Notes: generated by a model not told the origin, from the sequence alone. A stretch of DNA of 64,000 bases from Ceratothoa steindachneri (GCA_963969495.1 OZ018328.1:130332545-130396544), one strand, 5' to 3'; shown: positions 29,323 to 41,944, numbered from the stretch's first letter. Numbers and translations are program-made.

Positions 29323-31973
29323 ATGGAAAACACAAATAACGCCTTAAAAATACTCACTCTGAATGTGGATGGATGGAAGGGAAAGTCCATTGTGTATGGT
29401 AACATCTTCCGTACAGTGGATCCGGACATCATCCTCATATCAGAGCATGGTATAAACACAACCACAGACAACATAAAAATACACAACTACAACGTTATCC
29501 AGAAAAACCACACTCAAGAACGATACGATGGAAAAAACATAAAGTACAGAACATTGCCGGACTTAGATGAATCATTCGTGGCGGTCGAGATCCCGACCCT
29601 GGTTGGTAGCCTAACTGTGGTGGCAGCCTACCAGCCACCCAGGCGACAGTACCTACCAATCAACAACTTCTTCACCCTGTTCGGGCACAAAAGGCTAGCG
29701 CTGCTAGGCGAGGACCTAAACGCCCGCTGCCATGCATCTGGCTACAGGTGCGCTGACCAAAGGGGACGAAATCTGGAACTACTATTCGACAGAAATAGAG
29801 TCCAGAGAGTAGGACCTGACTTCCCAACTTATCTAACACATTGTTCGGCGACAAAACCGGACATTGTGTTGGTGAGCCCGGAATTCCCCTTTAACATCGC
29901 CAACGAACCTGGCCCAGTAGTCCCGAGCGATCACGTCCCAATTATCACCCCCATTTCGCTTGCGCCAATGCTCAGGCCCGTCCCACATAGGAGATTGATA
30001 ACATCACCAATCGCCTCATTCAAGCTGACGAAAGATGCGTCCCTAGGATCTAGTACAAAATGCTCCCACAACCTAGGTGGACCGATGAAATGAGGGACAT
30101 CGCTAGGGAACACAGGGAAATTTATGAAGAAGTTGGTAGGACAGGCCCAACCCGGGAAAAGAAAGCCCGAATGAGACAGCTTAGCGAGGCTATGAAAAAC
30201 ACAATCCTCGAGAAACAGAAGGAAATCTGGGATGATATCATTGGCAGGCTAGACCGGGAGACTAATTCTGTACGTTTTTGGAATAGCATCCGAAGACTTA
30301 GGGGATTGCCTCCCAGGCCTGGGATTAAAATCAAAGATGGCGACATATTCATAGAAGATCCGGATACCCTGGAAAGAAGATTCAGGGACCACTGGAAAGA
30401 GGTCTTTGCGATCTCACCCGAGGAGAACGACGATTTTGACCAGGACTTCGAAGACCGACTGCTCGAGGACCTCGGAACGATGATACATAGGACCCACCCA
30501 CAACCGCAAGTGTCTAGAGAGAGAGAGATGGTTGACCACGGACGCCCGATCACTGTTGAAGAGAAAATTAACACCATAAAGTCCTTCAAACAGAGGGCAC
30601 CAGGATGGTCTGGGCTCACTAAGAACAACCTAGTGAATGCCTCTAGGCAAATTATTCAGGGAATGGTCAACATCATGAACGCTTCCCTGAATACAGGCTA
30701 CTTCCCAGACGGGTATAAGATGGCGAAAATCATCTTTATCCCGAAAGGGAACAAGCCCTCAGACCAAGTGGCCAACTACCGCCCAATCTCTCTCCTAGAA
30801 GTATCCGGCAAGATCTTCGAGAAGATTATAGCCAACAGGCTACAAAATTAACTCGACGAGTTAGGAGCGCACAACCCGGCACAACATGGGTTTAGACCAA
30901 AATGGGGCACTGAAACTGCCCTGGCGCTCCTAACAGAAAAGATCGCGCAATGCCGTGCGAAGGGTCACTATGTAGACATCGTGATGAGGGACGTGCAGAA
31001 GGCCTTCGACAAGGTTTAGCTGAGTGGACTGCAATACAAGATCCTAAGTCTACATCTAAACCCGGTCCTGGAAAGGATTCTTTGTGACTTCATCATGGAC
31101 AGAAGGGCGCGTATCATGATAGAAGATCACAAAGGTCCAGAATTCGAACTTAAAGCGGGCGTTCCCCAGGGGAGCTGCCTGAGTCCCTTGCTTTACCTGG
31201 TCTTTACCATCGACCTCCCTACTCCAATCCACGGGGACACGATGTATCTGCAATACGCAGATGACATCACTCAGATCGTCCCCTGTAGGTATAGGAAAGC
31301 AAATAATCAGGCTAACAACACCATCGCGGAGATCTCGAACATCAACAACTTCGAGAAAAAGTGGAAAATCCGGACGAACAGGGAGAAGTTCACAATTCTC
31401 CCGCTGGGCCGTGAGTTGACGTGGCCCATCATGATTGATGGGAGGAGATACGGTTACTCCGCCGTAGGCACCATCCTGGGCCTAAAAATCTCCGACCGCG
31501 GATACTCGAGTCACTACACGGTGAGGCGGAATATGGCGAAGAGAGAAATCTCTAAGCTATATAGGTTCAGAGAACTCAGCTCGGCGAACATCAGGAAATT
31601 ATACCTGTCGTTCATCCGGGCTAAGCTTATCTACCCTGCAGTAGTGACTCAAGCGGCCAGCAAGACAGCTATGAAAAGGCTCCAACGAGTACAGAACTCT
31701 GCGTCCCTCTTCATGAACAAATGCAGAAGAAGGGACCAACTTCGGCAGAGGGACCTGCACCGCAGGCAGAAGCTGAAGCCGATAAATGTCGCAACCCAGA
31801 AATTAGCCAAAAAAGTCTGGTCCACAATGGCCAATGATATCTTGCCAGAATTAAGAAGAACTGGACGCAGAATTAACGTCCCTGCCAGGCTGCACGGGCA
31901 AGTCGGACGTAACCGGCGATTCCCGAGCACCAAAGTCTGTTCTGAGGAAAACATAAGACCAATTTACACCTAA
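29323..31973 (+). pseudogene. LINE family A copy A4, ORF2 (endonuclease-RT), decayed
   Basis: The endonuclease frame (29323-about 29980) has ILTLNVDGWKGKSIVYGNIF, DPDIILISEHGINT, GEDLNARCHASGY, TKPDIVLVSPEFP and VPSDHVPI. ERYDGKNIKYR is missing about eight residues present in A2. After a gap corresponding to some 40 residues, the RT frame (30000-31973) has PKGNKPSDQVANYRPISLLE, GTETALALL, RDVQKAFDKV, GVPQGSCLSPLLYLVFTID and LQYADDITQIV. YADD is intact. Stops occur at TAG near 30054, TAA at 30849-30851 and TAG at 31017-31019; the last replaces the tryptophan codon of KAFDKVW. The protein ends RPIYT. Confidence 0.9.
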
Positions 31974-32340
31974 AAAACACCAAACACCAACAACACACAG
32001 CATGACACAAAACCCAATTCATGACATGCTAAACTAACAAAGATATTTCACACGAGGTACAAACACATAATCGCAAGCTTACAAAGGCTTGAAAGCTCAA
32101 ATACACAGCTCAAAGATCACAGACTAAAGAAGAACACATACAAGGAAAAACAATAAGAAGAACACACACAGAGTAAATCATGAGAAAACAGCAATACTTA
32201 CACAAAGGAAAAATAACCATATAAAAATAAAGCACGCTAACGATGCCCCTAAAACAAGGGCAACCCTACCCCCATTTCACCATCTTTTTACCTACTACTA
32301 TCTTTTCAAAGAGTGCAATATACCATCATACCACTTCAAA
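31974..32340 (+). other. 3' UTR of LINE A4
   Basis: A-rich sequence with AAAGGCTTGAAAGCT at 32083-32097, the family motif. A degenerate form of the second motif (CAACCCTACCCCCATTTCACC, about 32262) follows. Confidence 0.6.
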
Positions 32341-32870
32341 TAGATTAAGGATGACTAAAACAGCAAAGGCGAACCTAATCCACCCTAAGTAATACCCCCT
32401 CCCCCAATCATAAGAATTCGAAAAAAATAAGCCTCTTGAATGATAGAATTCGGATTTTATACATTTAAATGGCAGCTTGGGTAGTAAGTAGTTCGAGATT
32501 AATCTCTCTTCAAGTGAGCCATGATTTAAAATGTATAAGCCGTTTTTACTCATAAAGTGCTCAAGGTAAAGTGTTTATCAAGGAAGGAAATCTGATCTCC
32601 TGTTTCGTGGCAGAAAGAAGCTCAGGATATAAGGACGTTTTTTGGTCGGGATCATAACACTCAGGGAGAAGAGGAGTTTTCATCACCGGTTTTGGAAGAG
32701 GTAAAATGTGTTACCATCTTCTAACAACTTAACCTCGGGTAAACAGATGTGGTAATGTTAATCATCAATTTTGATGCAATAAGCGCCATTATTATTAGTA
32801 TTATTAAAGCATCGTGTACTTTATAAAGAATCCTGTTAAAATTATGTTTTCAAGTGGGTAAATGGTTATA
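32341..32870. other. no recognised gene
   Basis: AT-rich spacer between LINE A4 and a CR1-like tail. No motif recognised. Confidence 0.45.
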
Positions 32871-32879
32871 ATAGAGAGA

Positions 32880-33180
32880 CAGGAAGGTTCTTATTTTTAT
32901 CGAACAGGATAGGATATGTAGCAATGGGTTTAAGCTGGATCAGTTTAGGTTTAGGAAAGATAGTGGTAGAAATTGGTTTACAAATCCATCGGTAGATGGA
33001 TGGAATAGGCTCAATAGTGACGTAATAGAATGGTCCTCCAAGCAGATTTTTAAGAATAGAGTGAATAGATTTAAGGACGAGTATGCTAGGTAGGACTAAA
33101 GTGGATGATGGGAAAGGGAGCTGCTTCGTATAAGCTATTGATTATTCTTTGACAGACGAGGAAGAGGAAAGGAAATTTGA
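32880..33180 (+). pseudogene. CR1-like LINE 3' tail (copy T3)
   Basis: The plus strand gives NGFKLDQFRFRKDSGRNWFT, SVDGWNRLNSDVIEWS and FKNRVNRFKDEYAR before a stop. This is the best-preserved member of the four tails, with an uninterrupted frame of about 75 codons and the GWN block intact. Only the C-terminal part of ORF2 remains. Confidence 0.75.
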
Positions 33181-33189
33181 TTAAGAAAA

Positions 33190-34645
33190 AAACAATAACT
33201 CCAAACAATTAGGCAAGGAGGGCACGTCTAAATATTTACCAGGAAACAATCAGTACATAAAGCACTTGAACGTAGAAACTTGAATTCCCCTGCGATGGTG
33301 ATCATAGAAAGGAAAAAAAATGCTGGAACGGATCATTGAAGAGGAAATAGAGAGAAAAAGTAAAGAACTAAAAAAAGGAAGTTACAGATTCATTTAATAT
33401 CTTGTCGGTTCGTAATATTGGTGCCTGGAAACGTTAAATACGTCATGGAAGAGCACAGAGATTCGACTGATTGCATTTAATTCTGTTGGAGAGAAACAGC
33501 GTTCTCATGCGACGAGGTAATGGGGTCTTCTACTGCTACATTAGATCACTTTTGTCTAATAGGCTTTCCAGAGAGTGAGGCCTAGTGACGGAATACTAAA
33601 GGCCTTTCTCTCTTAGTTTTTTCCCTTAGATTTCATTATTAATTAAATGCAGACAAGTTTTTTGAATCCCGTTAAACTTGTGTGCAAAATGTGTGGATGG
33701 AAATGTCCAGGGCAAATAACCCAACGTTTTTCAATGAAAGACATGGAATGCTCTGTACACCAATGCCCCCAAATTCCAGATAATTCCCCTATTCCGACGA
33801 ACACTGCCAGACATCCGTGTGGGTGCATATACCCATCCCATACCGCACGGAAGGACTCCGGATTACGACTCGTGGGTATGGGAGTCATGTAACTGTAACT
33901 ATGGCGAATGCACGGAAGGATTTAGGTTTCAGGGCTTATTAAGAGATGAGTTACAAAATAAAGATTTTACATACACGTAAAAAATAAATAGCAAACAGTG
34001 GGGGAAAGAGAATTTAAGCAGAGAAGAGAAAGTTATTAGTATAAGTAAGGAGATAAAAGGTTCCAGGAGACGAAAATCACTTAGCTATTAATATACAATT
34101 CAATTATTATATTTACATTTTTGTTCGTAAAGTTGATATTTTAAGGTTTATACATACATATATTCCACATTTTTATGATATATCGTTAATTTTTAACTAC
34201 ACATTATTTTAATTACTTTGTTATTCGTTTTGTTTAATATTTAAACTACATTTTAACAATATGTTGGTTATTTTTGAAATCATTAATTACCTTGTTAATA
34301 TCCTAAAATCATTTTTATACACCTTGTTATTCCAGTTGTGTATATTAATTTTAATTTTAAGTCACAGTTTTTTCCTATTTGATCACTTACTATTTGTTAA
34401 TTTACACTAATATTTTAATACATTTAGTTAGTTTATTAGGTTGATTCTAATATCTAATCGTTAACTATTTCGGATTCATTAGGTTATCAACGCCGTTTTA
34501 AGAAGGGAAAATGTGTATGGGATAGATAAGAGAGATAGGTAAGAAAAAGTGTTTATAGGAAGAGAAAAAAAAATGTACCAGGTTGTCTGGTAACCTCATT
34601 TGTTTGCCTCTTTTTTCCTCTTGTTTCCTTGATCACTTAAATATA
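33190..34645. other. no recognised gene; one unexplained open frame
   Basis: Mostly AT-rich. At 33643-33892 both strands are open for about 81 codons in a GC-richer island (plus: KLVCKMCGWKCPGQITQRFS; minus: AVWDGYMHPHGCLAVFVGIG). I recognise neither protein. The rest holds nothing I can name. Confidence 0.4.
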
Positions 34646-34649
34646 TGAG

Positions 34650-35570
34650 TCTTGGACTTGGACATAACAAATTTGAAATTATATATAGTATTGTAGGAGA
34701 ATTAGTAGTGAAAAGTTTAAATGAAGATAGATATATAGGTGTAAGAGGTTAGGTCCCTGGTGATAGGGTATCTCAGTTTATTTATTTCGTTATCTATTAC
34801 TTTGTTTTATTATTCTTTTGAGTTTGGCTTCGAAGCCTTTAAAGTTGTTTTACTTATATAGATTTCATGTCGTAGTATCATTATTTGTTTGCTATATCTT
34901 CGTTGTTTGTTTCCAGTTTTTTTGTTTCTAATGCCTTTGTTGGTTATCCTTTTCGTTGTTCTCATCTTCTTTTTTTGTTGTTTCTTTCTTTTTTCTCTCT
35001 ATTTATACATATACATGTGTACATACACGTGTGCATGTATACATGTATAATTCTAGTTTAGAGTTGAGTTGGGTTGATTGTAGCCTTCAAGTCTTTGAAG
35101 TTAGCTTTTGCTGTGACTTATGTCAAATTCATTTTATATGATTTTCTACATAATGTCGTTTTTACTGTTGTCCTCTTAATGTTGTCTCGCTGTGTATATT
35201 GGTTATTGATTTTTCCTAGCAGCTATTCTGCTGCTGGGAAATCGTCGCCTAGCTTGTGCTTAGTTTGGATTAGGGATCTCAAAGTGACTTCTTTAGGAAA
35301 TCTTAGTTTGGTTATGACTTATGTTTTTTATCAAAGTTATTTCTAATAATTCTTTTATAATATCAAAAAACAAAATGGTGAAGCTCAGAAATAAATATAA
35401 GTATCGAAATTTTGTGAATTTTAAAAAACCCAAAGAATTACAAATGGTGAAGTTCAGGAAAATTTATTTTTTATATCTTCTTCTATAACTATATTTGTTT
35501 AGAGTTCCTTTTAAAATTATTATCATTGGTGAAGTTCAGAAAATTTAAAAAAATTTAATCATGGCTGCTT
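34650..35570 (-). other. 3' UTR region of LINE A5, containing repeat Q copy 2
   Basis: Family motifs appear reversed: AGGTCCCTGGTGATAGGGTA (34751-34770) and GGCTTCGAAGCCTTT (34826-34840). TTGGACTTGGACATAAC near 34665 may be the 3' terminus. The part 35310-35652 duplicates 9205-9596 and reaches into the place where the ORF2 C-terminus should be. Confidence 0.6.
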
Positions 35571-35652
35571 TTTTTAGATTTCAAATTTTAATCTTAGTAG
35601 CGAAGCGCAAGCTCCTCGCATATGGGGAAGTGGCGAAGCCATTGACTGGTTT
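35310..35652 (+). repeat. dispersed repeat Q, copy 2
   Basis: Near-identical to 9205-9596 over most of its length, including TATCAAAGTTATTTCTAATA and TAGCGAAGCGCAAGCTC. It lacks about 50 bp present in copy 1. Divergence begins just after ATTGACTGG on the right side. Confidence 0.8.
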
Positions 35653-37645
35653 CTCCATATTTTTTGTACTCTTGTTCCTAGGTCGCAATTAATTGCCATT
35701 AATTTGATTTCCTTATGGAACGCTTGTTGTCGTTTTCTTTCTCTTCTTCTAATATTTGTAATTATTTGTGTTGCTTTGTTTTGCAAAGACTTTGGTACCG
35801 CTATCAGTGGCAGAAGGGTGTACATAATCTTAGGTCGTATGTAGGCAGTGTAGATCTTTTTCTTGTTTTAGGTGCTTAGGTTTTTAAACCTGTAAAATTA
35901 TTCGAGGTCTTTTTTGGTTCGTGCTGTAATGCTGTTGAGTTAATCAGTGTGCCCGTATTTATTAATTTTAAATCCTAAAACTGTGCCTGCGTATGCGCAT
36001 CTTTCGTCACCACTTCGTATTGGAGCTGTCTTGTTTATTTTATTCAGGATGATGGTGAATTTGTTGAGGTTTGTCGCGATCAGCCAGCGACGTTCGTACG
36101 TGTTGATATTTTCGATTTCCCACGCAGTTATTCTAGCCATAGTTTTCTTATTATTGTAAGGGCACACTACTATCTGTGACACGTCATCCGAGATCTCTAG
36201 TGAAAATCGAGTATAGGAGTGAGCTGAGATACCCACCATGGGGAACTCCCTCTTCCAGTATAAATTCTGAGCCTTGGAGCTCTCCGATTGTGTTGAAGGC
36301 TCTACGGTCCATGAAGTAGTTACAAATTATTTTCTCCAGCATGAAGTTTCGCACTAGTTGGAAAGTCTTATAGTGTAGGCCCCGGCGCCATAGTTTATCG
36401 AACGCCTTTCTTACATCCCTCAATACTAGGTCAGCATATTTCTTTTCCTCCTCTATATTTGCCAGTTTCTCTGTGATCATTGCCAGTGCAGTTTCGTACC
36501 TCTCTGCCTCCTAACCCCATGTTGTTGTCAGTTATGTAGTTCGTTGGCATCAAGGTAGGTCTGTACTCTGCCGGTAATGATCTTTTCCATAATCTTCCTT
36601 CCAAACTCGAGCAGAGAGATTGGTCGATAGTCAGCCGGAGAGGTTGGGTTCTTTCCCAATTTTGGAATAAATATCATTTTAGATAACTTCCATTTGTCGA
36701 GGTAGTACCCTGTGTTGGGGGCCGCATTCATCACATTTAATAGCCCTTGTATAATGTTGGGTTGGGCGTTAATTCCTGGTGAGTAATTTTTAGTCCATAG
36801 CCTGTCATGGGTCTCTCTCCCGTGGCATTGTTAAAAACGTATGTGCGTTCTATTACATCGTTTAGTTGGTCAATGATGCCATTGCCGAATTCGGTGTCGA
36901 AGTTTTTTTTTCTTCCTGGGTAATCCTGAAGATGTTTTTCCAGTACTTTCTTAATTCGGTTTCCAGTTGGTATGGCTCAGGGATATCCTCCCCTCTATGA
37001 TTTTTTTTATTTTCATCTCCCTTGTTGAGGGTTTTCCCAGGTACCTTTTTACCGTTTACCAGAAGGTCCTCGGATCCATCTAGCACTATGTGAGGTTTTG
37101 TGGCGCCTCTTACTGAGTAGTAAGTCGGAAATTCCTGACCTATGCGAGCTGCAATATTCTGTTCAGGCAGCATTTCCAGGTTTCTCCCGGCCTTGTTGGT
37201 GTTGGTGTACTCAGAGGCCCCACATCTAGCATTTAGGTCTCCTGCAAATATTACTATATTTTTTGTGTGAAAAGTTGCATAAAGTTGTGGATTGGTAGGT
37301 ACCCTCTTCTTGGGTGTTGGTATCCTGTAGCAATTGTTAAGGTTCCTATGGTAGTTTGTACTTCATCTGCCACGTATGATTCTTCAAGTAGAGGAAGGAT
37401 TTTGTATGTAATTCCTTTGCGAATTGCCAGTGCGGCACCATCGTAAGCTTCGTTTGTGTGGCTGGTTGGTGTACATCATATTGAAATATTTTGATGTTAC
37501 TCTTAGTTGTATTTATCTCTTGTTTGGTTATTGAGATTATGTCCGGGTCTGATTTTTTGTATAATATTGCCAAGTACTGAGCTTTTTCTGGACCATCCAT
37601 TAACGTTCCTTTATAGTATTTTAGGTTTTTCTTTAAATTAGCCAT
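35650..37645 (-). pseudogene. LINE family A copy A5, ORF2, heavily decayed
   Basis: From 37645 down: DPDIISITKQEINTTKSNIK and IFQYDV (endonuclease; A2 has DPDIILINEHG and IFQYDV), then FPTYYSVRGATKPHIVL. The reading then jumps to the pre-RT segment, so a large internal deletion removed the endonuclease end and linker. RT blocks: IPKLGKNPTSPADYRPISLL (36700-36600), RDVRKAFDKLWRRGLHYKTF, EEGVPHGGYLSSLLYSIFTR and EISDDVSQIV. VPQG is VPHG and FADD is ISDD. The C-terminal part has QIITNIRRRERKRQQAF, then the frame enters repeat Q at about 35652 instead of the usual end. Confidence 0.85.
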
Positions 37646-37774
37646 GTTCGTATGTTTTTGTTGTTTCCTATGTTGTTGTAGCTCTTTTCTTACGTTGTTC
37701 CTTTCTTTGGCTTTAGTCTTCCTTCCTGTCTTGTTTAGAAATAGTATTCTGTTGTGGCGGAGACCGGTATTTTC

Positions 37775-39252
37775 CGTTTCTTTTTTTTGTTGAATTCACT
37801 CTGGGATACTGTATAGTAAATCTCCGAGGTGCATTTAACTCTGCCTTGTTACAGCGCTTCTTCTACCTGATTTTCTGGCATCTGGTCTTCGTAAACCCAT
37901 TTCATTTTTCCGTTAATGATTCCATCAGTGATAGTCTCCTATTGGTGTTTATTGGGAAAGTGTGTATTATCTGTAGCGTACAGTGTCAGGTTGATTCTTT
38001 TTGCATTGATTTCCTGTTATCTTCTTGAGGTTGACGTTGGCGATCTCTTTCTATGCTGGCTGTGAGATCGTTTCCGTTCCCTTGTCTTACGTCCTTTATT
38101 CTTATATATGGCCTGTGCTTGTTCGGTTTCCATTTCCTCGTTTTATTGTTGTTGTTCTATATTTTTCTTCTTTTTTTCTTCATTTTTCCTTCGGGCCTCT
38201 TGCGCGGCAAGTATTGGATCATGATTGTTTTTCCCATTTGGTTGCACTGTCGTCTGTTCTTGGGTAGATTCTATAAATATCATTTTTAGAACTTCCCCAG
38301 AGGGAAGATTAGCCAGAAACCACATTTTCGGCACTCCGTTATTTCGGAGCATTATGTTTAATTCTGCTCTAAATGTTCTCGGCCTCGTCAGATTAGCAAT
38401 ATGTGCATAATATATGCACGCCATTATCTATGACTAATTCTCATTCTCGACTTGTAGGAACGTTTTTTCTTTGGATATTTCTGTGATGGTAGCTTTTGCA
38501 ACCTGGGCGTAGCTTTTTCTTTTTCTCTTCTGCTTGCTTTTTTTCTTCGTTCTTCTTTTCTATTATGTCTCTCTTCACTGGTCATGACATTGCTAGTATT
38601 CGGTGATTACCACCACAATTTATACATTTTTTATGCTCACTATAACAGCTGCGCCAGTTATGTTTGTCTGACCCGCATTCCGAGCATCGCTCTTTTTCCT
38701 GGGGACACGCCCTTGTCGAGTGGTCATTCAGGCTGTAAAACTTGAAGCAAATCTGTACCTCAGTAAACTCCTCTGATTCTATTTGTTTAGGTGTTATCCT
38801 TACGTTGAACGTTAGGAGCCCGTTCTCTGTGGCTTTTTGGGTCATCCCAGTGTACCTAAAGACATCTTACATACATGAGTATATGTTTTAAATTTTACCA
38901 CTTCAATCACAAAGACCCATTTATAGTTGTTCTCTATTTCACTCTTTATCTCAGCGGGTTCATGCGAACCCTCCCATGGATCAAGGCGTCTGCATATTAC
39001 GCTCCTATGTGTGTGTATCTGGGGTGGGATTCTGGGGGCCAGATCTATGCTCTTCAACAGGTTCACTGCCTTCTCTGATGTCAGTGCTTCTACATCCTTT
39101 TCGATTTGGCATATTGCCACATATCCTTGGGGGTTGCCTATAAGACTTACTAGGGCTATATTTATTTCACCGTAAATAGTTGCGAATACTTTCCTCCTAT
39201 CAGGTTTTTCTCCGGATAGGGCTTGTAGGGGAATCCTAGTTGTCTCTCTCAT
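37775..39252 (-). pseudogene. LINE family A copy A5, ORF1, decayed
   Basis: It starts MRETTRIPLQALSGEKPDRR at 39252, like A2. It continues CRRLDPWEGSHEPAEIKSEI and, after a frameshift, three knuckle regions: CFKFYSLNDHSTRAC (second cysteine lost), CSECGSDKHNWRSC and CINCGGNHRILAMS. Then come IYYAHIANLTRPRTF and MWFLANLPSGEV, and near 37850 WVYEDQMPENQVEEAL, the conserved C-terminal patch. Several frameshifts and stops. ORF1 ends about 130 bp before ORF2. Confidence 0.85.
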
Positions 39253-39393
39253 TTTGCTTTTTCATGAAGAAGGTTACCATTGTTGAAGCTGTGTCTTCTA
39301 TGGTGTGTGTGAGGGGGGGGGGGGCAGAGTGGTTCTATAGGTGTTTATAAAGGAGGTATTTTGGCGGTTAGAGATATTATATACTCTTATTGA

Positions 39394-39441
39394 GATGTCG
39401 TTTTAGAAGGAGATAAAGATGTCGTTTTAGAAGGAGATAAA
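39394..39441. repeat. 24-bp perfect tandem duplication
   Basis: GATGTCGTTTTAGAAGGAGATAAA occurs twice in a row (39394-39417 and 39418-39441), upstream of A5 ORF1. Confidence 0.95.
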
Positions 39442-39534
39442 GATGTGTAGGAGAGCAAAGAATATCATGTCCGTTCCACGTACCTTAGTCCTGTTCCAGT
39501 TGCGATGGCTTTTGGTGTACGCTTTGTTTGGCAT

Positions 39535-40145
39535 TTGTTTATTTATTATATGTTTTCATTTAGAATGGAAATCCATCAGAATGTTATGGCACTTGGATTT
39601 CACTGAGTTTTGGGCTAAGTTACGAATTTATTTGTTATTTTTATTGTTTTGCACTTAAATATGCTTAATACACCTCGCTTCTGGACCTCGTTTGTTTATT
39701 TATTATGTTTGCCTTCACTTAGAATGAGTTACCACTGGAATGTATTTGCACTTAGGATTTCCTGAGTTTTGAGCTAAACGCTAATTATTTGCTCGCTTTA
39801 TTAATATCCACTTAATGCTAATTTATGCACCTGCGGAATAAAGCTTTTCGGTCCCCTTCCGAAATTCTGTCGGGCTTCGGCACTGTTTGTAACGTATGAT
39901 TTATCTAGTGATCTTTAACACCATCGCGCTGTTTATTATGTAAGTGTCTCACTGTTTGTTTCACAAATTTATTGCTCTCTTTATTAATTACACTTATCGC
40001 TAATTTATGCACTCATGGAATAGAGCTTGTTTGGTCACTTATGAAATTCCGTCGAGCTTCGGCCCTGTTTGTGACGTATGAATTATCGAGTGATTTTTAA
40101 CACAATCGCACTGTTTATTATGTAAGCGTCTCACTGTTTATTATG
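39535..40145. repeat. tandem units upstream of A5 ORF1
   Basis: Two units of about 178 bp (39783-39960 and 39965-40142) share GCTAATTTATGCAC, GAATAAAGCTT/GAATAGAGCTT, GTCGGGCTTCGGC/GTCGAGCTTCGGC and CGCTGTTTATTATGTAAG. An older, shorter pair lies before them (39535-39665 and 39691-39820), sharing TTTATTTATTATG and CTGAGTTTTG.GCTAA. They sit where a 5' UTR of the minus-strand A5 would be. Confidence 0.75.
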
Positions 40146-40149
40146 TGAA

Positions 40150-40735
40150 TTTGACACTTTTAAGTCACTTCCCGTTATTTTCAATTCCTCGTAACACTCG
40201 GAATATAAATTTGTTCAATAGTCAGTGCTCTGATTTTTGAGGCTGGTCAAAAATTTCGACTTCCCGTATGTGTTCACGAGAGAAGAATTTATCCAAAAAT
40301 AAATACAGTCTATATGATTCTAGCTTTCGAGCTTTGCTTTCATTGGCAAATCTCTTCTTTAAATTAAGAGAGCTTGTCGCTGTATTATTCCTTTTGTTAT
40401 TCATTTCGTTTTTCACTGTTGTTAAATTTTTGTCATCTTTGGATTATTTTTCCATTGTTCATTTTTACTTTTAATGTCATTATTTTGTCCACTACGGATC
40501 TTTTTTTCTCTTTATTTTTAATTTATTTTATTTTTAGTATCATTATCTATACCAAATTTGCTCATTTTTTAATTTTATCGTTTATATTATCATTTCGTCA
40601 CATAACATATTTTATTTATTCAATTCACTATTGGGTTCGTTAATAATTATTTATCCACTTTGATCTTTTTACTCACTTAACACTTCATTTTTTTTTTGTC
40701 ACTTTTACGCCTTAAATACTCTATTTTAGATGTCT
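40150..40735. other. AT-rich spacer
   Basis: Very T-rich on the plus strand. The open frames here (for example 40374-40643) are rich in F, S, I and L from composition. No ORF2 for copy A8 is present. Confidence 0.45.
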
Positions 40736-40739
40736 TCTG

Positions 40740-41940
40740 ACCACTTTTAATCGTTTTGAAGGTTGTCATGTTCACGGTGTGTACACACGATGCTGGTATG
40801 TACACCGTGCCCTTTAACACGCAGCGCTGCCTCTTTATCGGGTGAAAAAGCTCCCTCATAAGTCAACTCGAACTTTCCCTTGACGATGCCTTGCAGGAGT
40901 TGTTCTGGGTCCTCTTTGTGGGGTCTTGCACAGAGGCGAACCAAATACCTTGAGGCCACCGTATTCACCGTCGAAGAAGTATCTTTTTTTGAGTACGTCC
41001 TTATTGTCGGTGAAGGGGACCTCCGCATATTCTTCTTCTTGTTCCTCTCATTCTTCTTCGCGCCTTTTGTTGTTTCTTCCTCTTCTTCCGAAATTTCTTC
41101 TTTTGCTGTCTGATTCTTATATGTAGCTCTTCTTTTGGGGTCTGCTTTTGTTCGTCTTTTGATGGTTGTTCCCGTTGTCGCTCGTCAATGAAGTGAATGT
41201 TCAATAGTTCTGCAGAGTCTGGATTTTCGGGGATCCAAACCTTTTCTTAACCCCGTTCATTTTCAGAAGACGGTTGGGTTCTTCAGAAAAAGTGCCGTGG
41301 TTAGCCAGGTTTGCCAGATGAGCGAAGATGACCATTGCCACGATCTCTCTTCTCTCTTTTGGCATCAGCAGCTTCGGGGTATTTGTTCTCTCGATGTTCT
41401 ACGGGGCGCCCCCGCCTTTGCGTAGTTCCTTCTTGTTTTTGCCTCCTTTTCTTTCTTGATGTTTTTACTTTTGGTACGGATGGGGCACCTAGTGGACAAG
41501 GCCCTGTGGTCCCCTCCACAGTTAACGCACTTCTTCTTTCCATCTTGGCAATCTTTCCAACCGTGCCCAGTCTCGGCGCAGTTGGAACATGCTAATTCAA
41601 TCACCGTGCAGTCCTTTGTGTGATGTTTATCGACTGCATAGCAGTCAAAAGGTATGTCTTCTTCCGTCTCTATTTGATCGGCTGATACCCTTAGGTAAAG
41701 CCAAAGCAGATCTTCATTTTTCGCTCTTCTTGCCATTTCAATACTAGAAAAGATGATTTTGACGATGCTCTGGCCTTTTCCAAACTTTTCAACCTCTGTG
41801 ATGTTGACCCATTGTTGCTTCGCTGTAAGCTCTGCTTTAATCTCTTCACATGAGTTGTCAGTGAAGAATGGATCCACACGCCGTATAATGACTGTCCGTT
41901 GGACTAATATTTCCTGGGCAACACTAGCCTCAAGCCTGAT
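40740..41940 (-). pseudogene. LINE family A copy A8, ORF1 only
   Basis: The minus strand gives VIIRRVDPFFTDNSCEEIKA, then ISAD-type text (LRVSADQIETEEDIPF) and knuckles: a damaged first one (DCYAVDKHHTKDC), CSNCAETGHGWKDC and CVNCGGDHRALSTRC. A basic linker follows, then near 40930-40850 DPEQLLQGIVKGKFELTYEG, the conserved ORF1 C-terminal patch. No family A ORF2 follows. The start of ORF1 is missing at about 41940, next to repeat R. The knuckle text is closest to A4. Confidence 0.8.
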
Positions 41941-41944
41941 ATTT

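Noticed and set aside
39535..40145. Repeated units as a possible CRISPR-like array
   Set aside because: Units are long, diverged and directly adjacent, without short identical repeats and unique spacers; the genome is animal.
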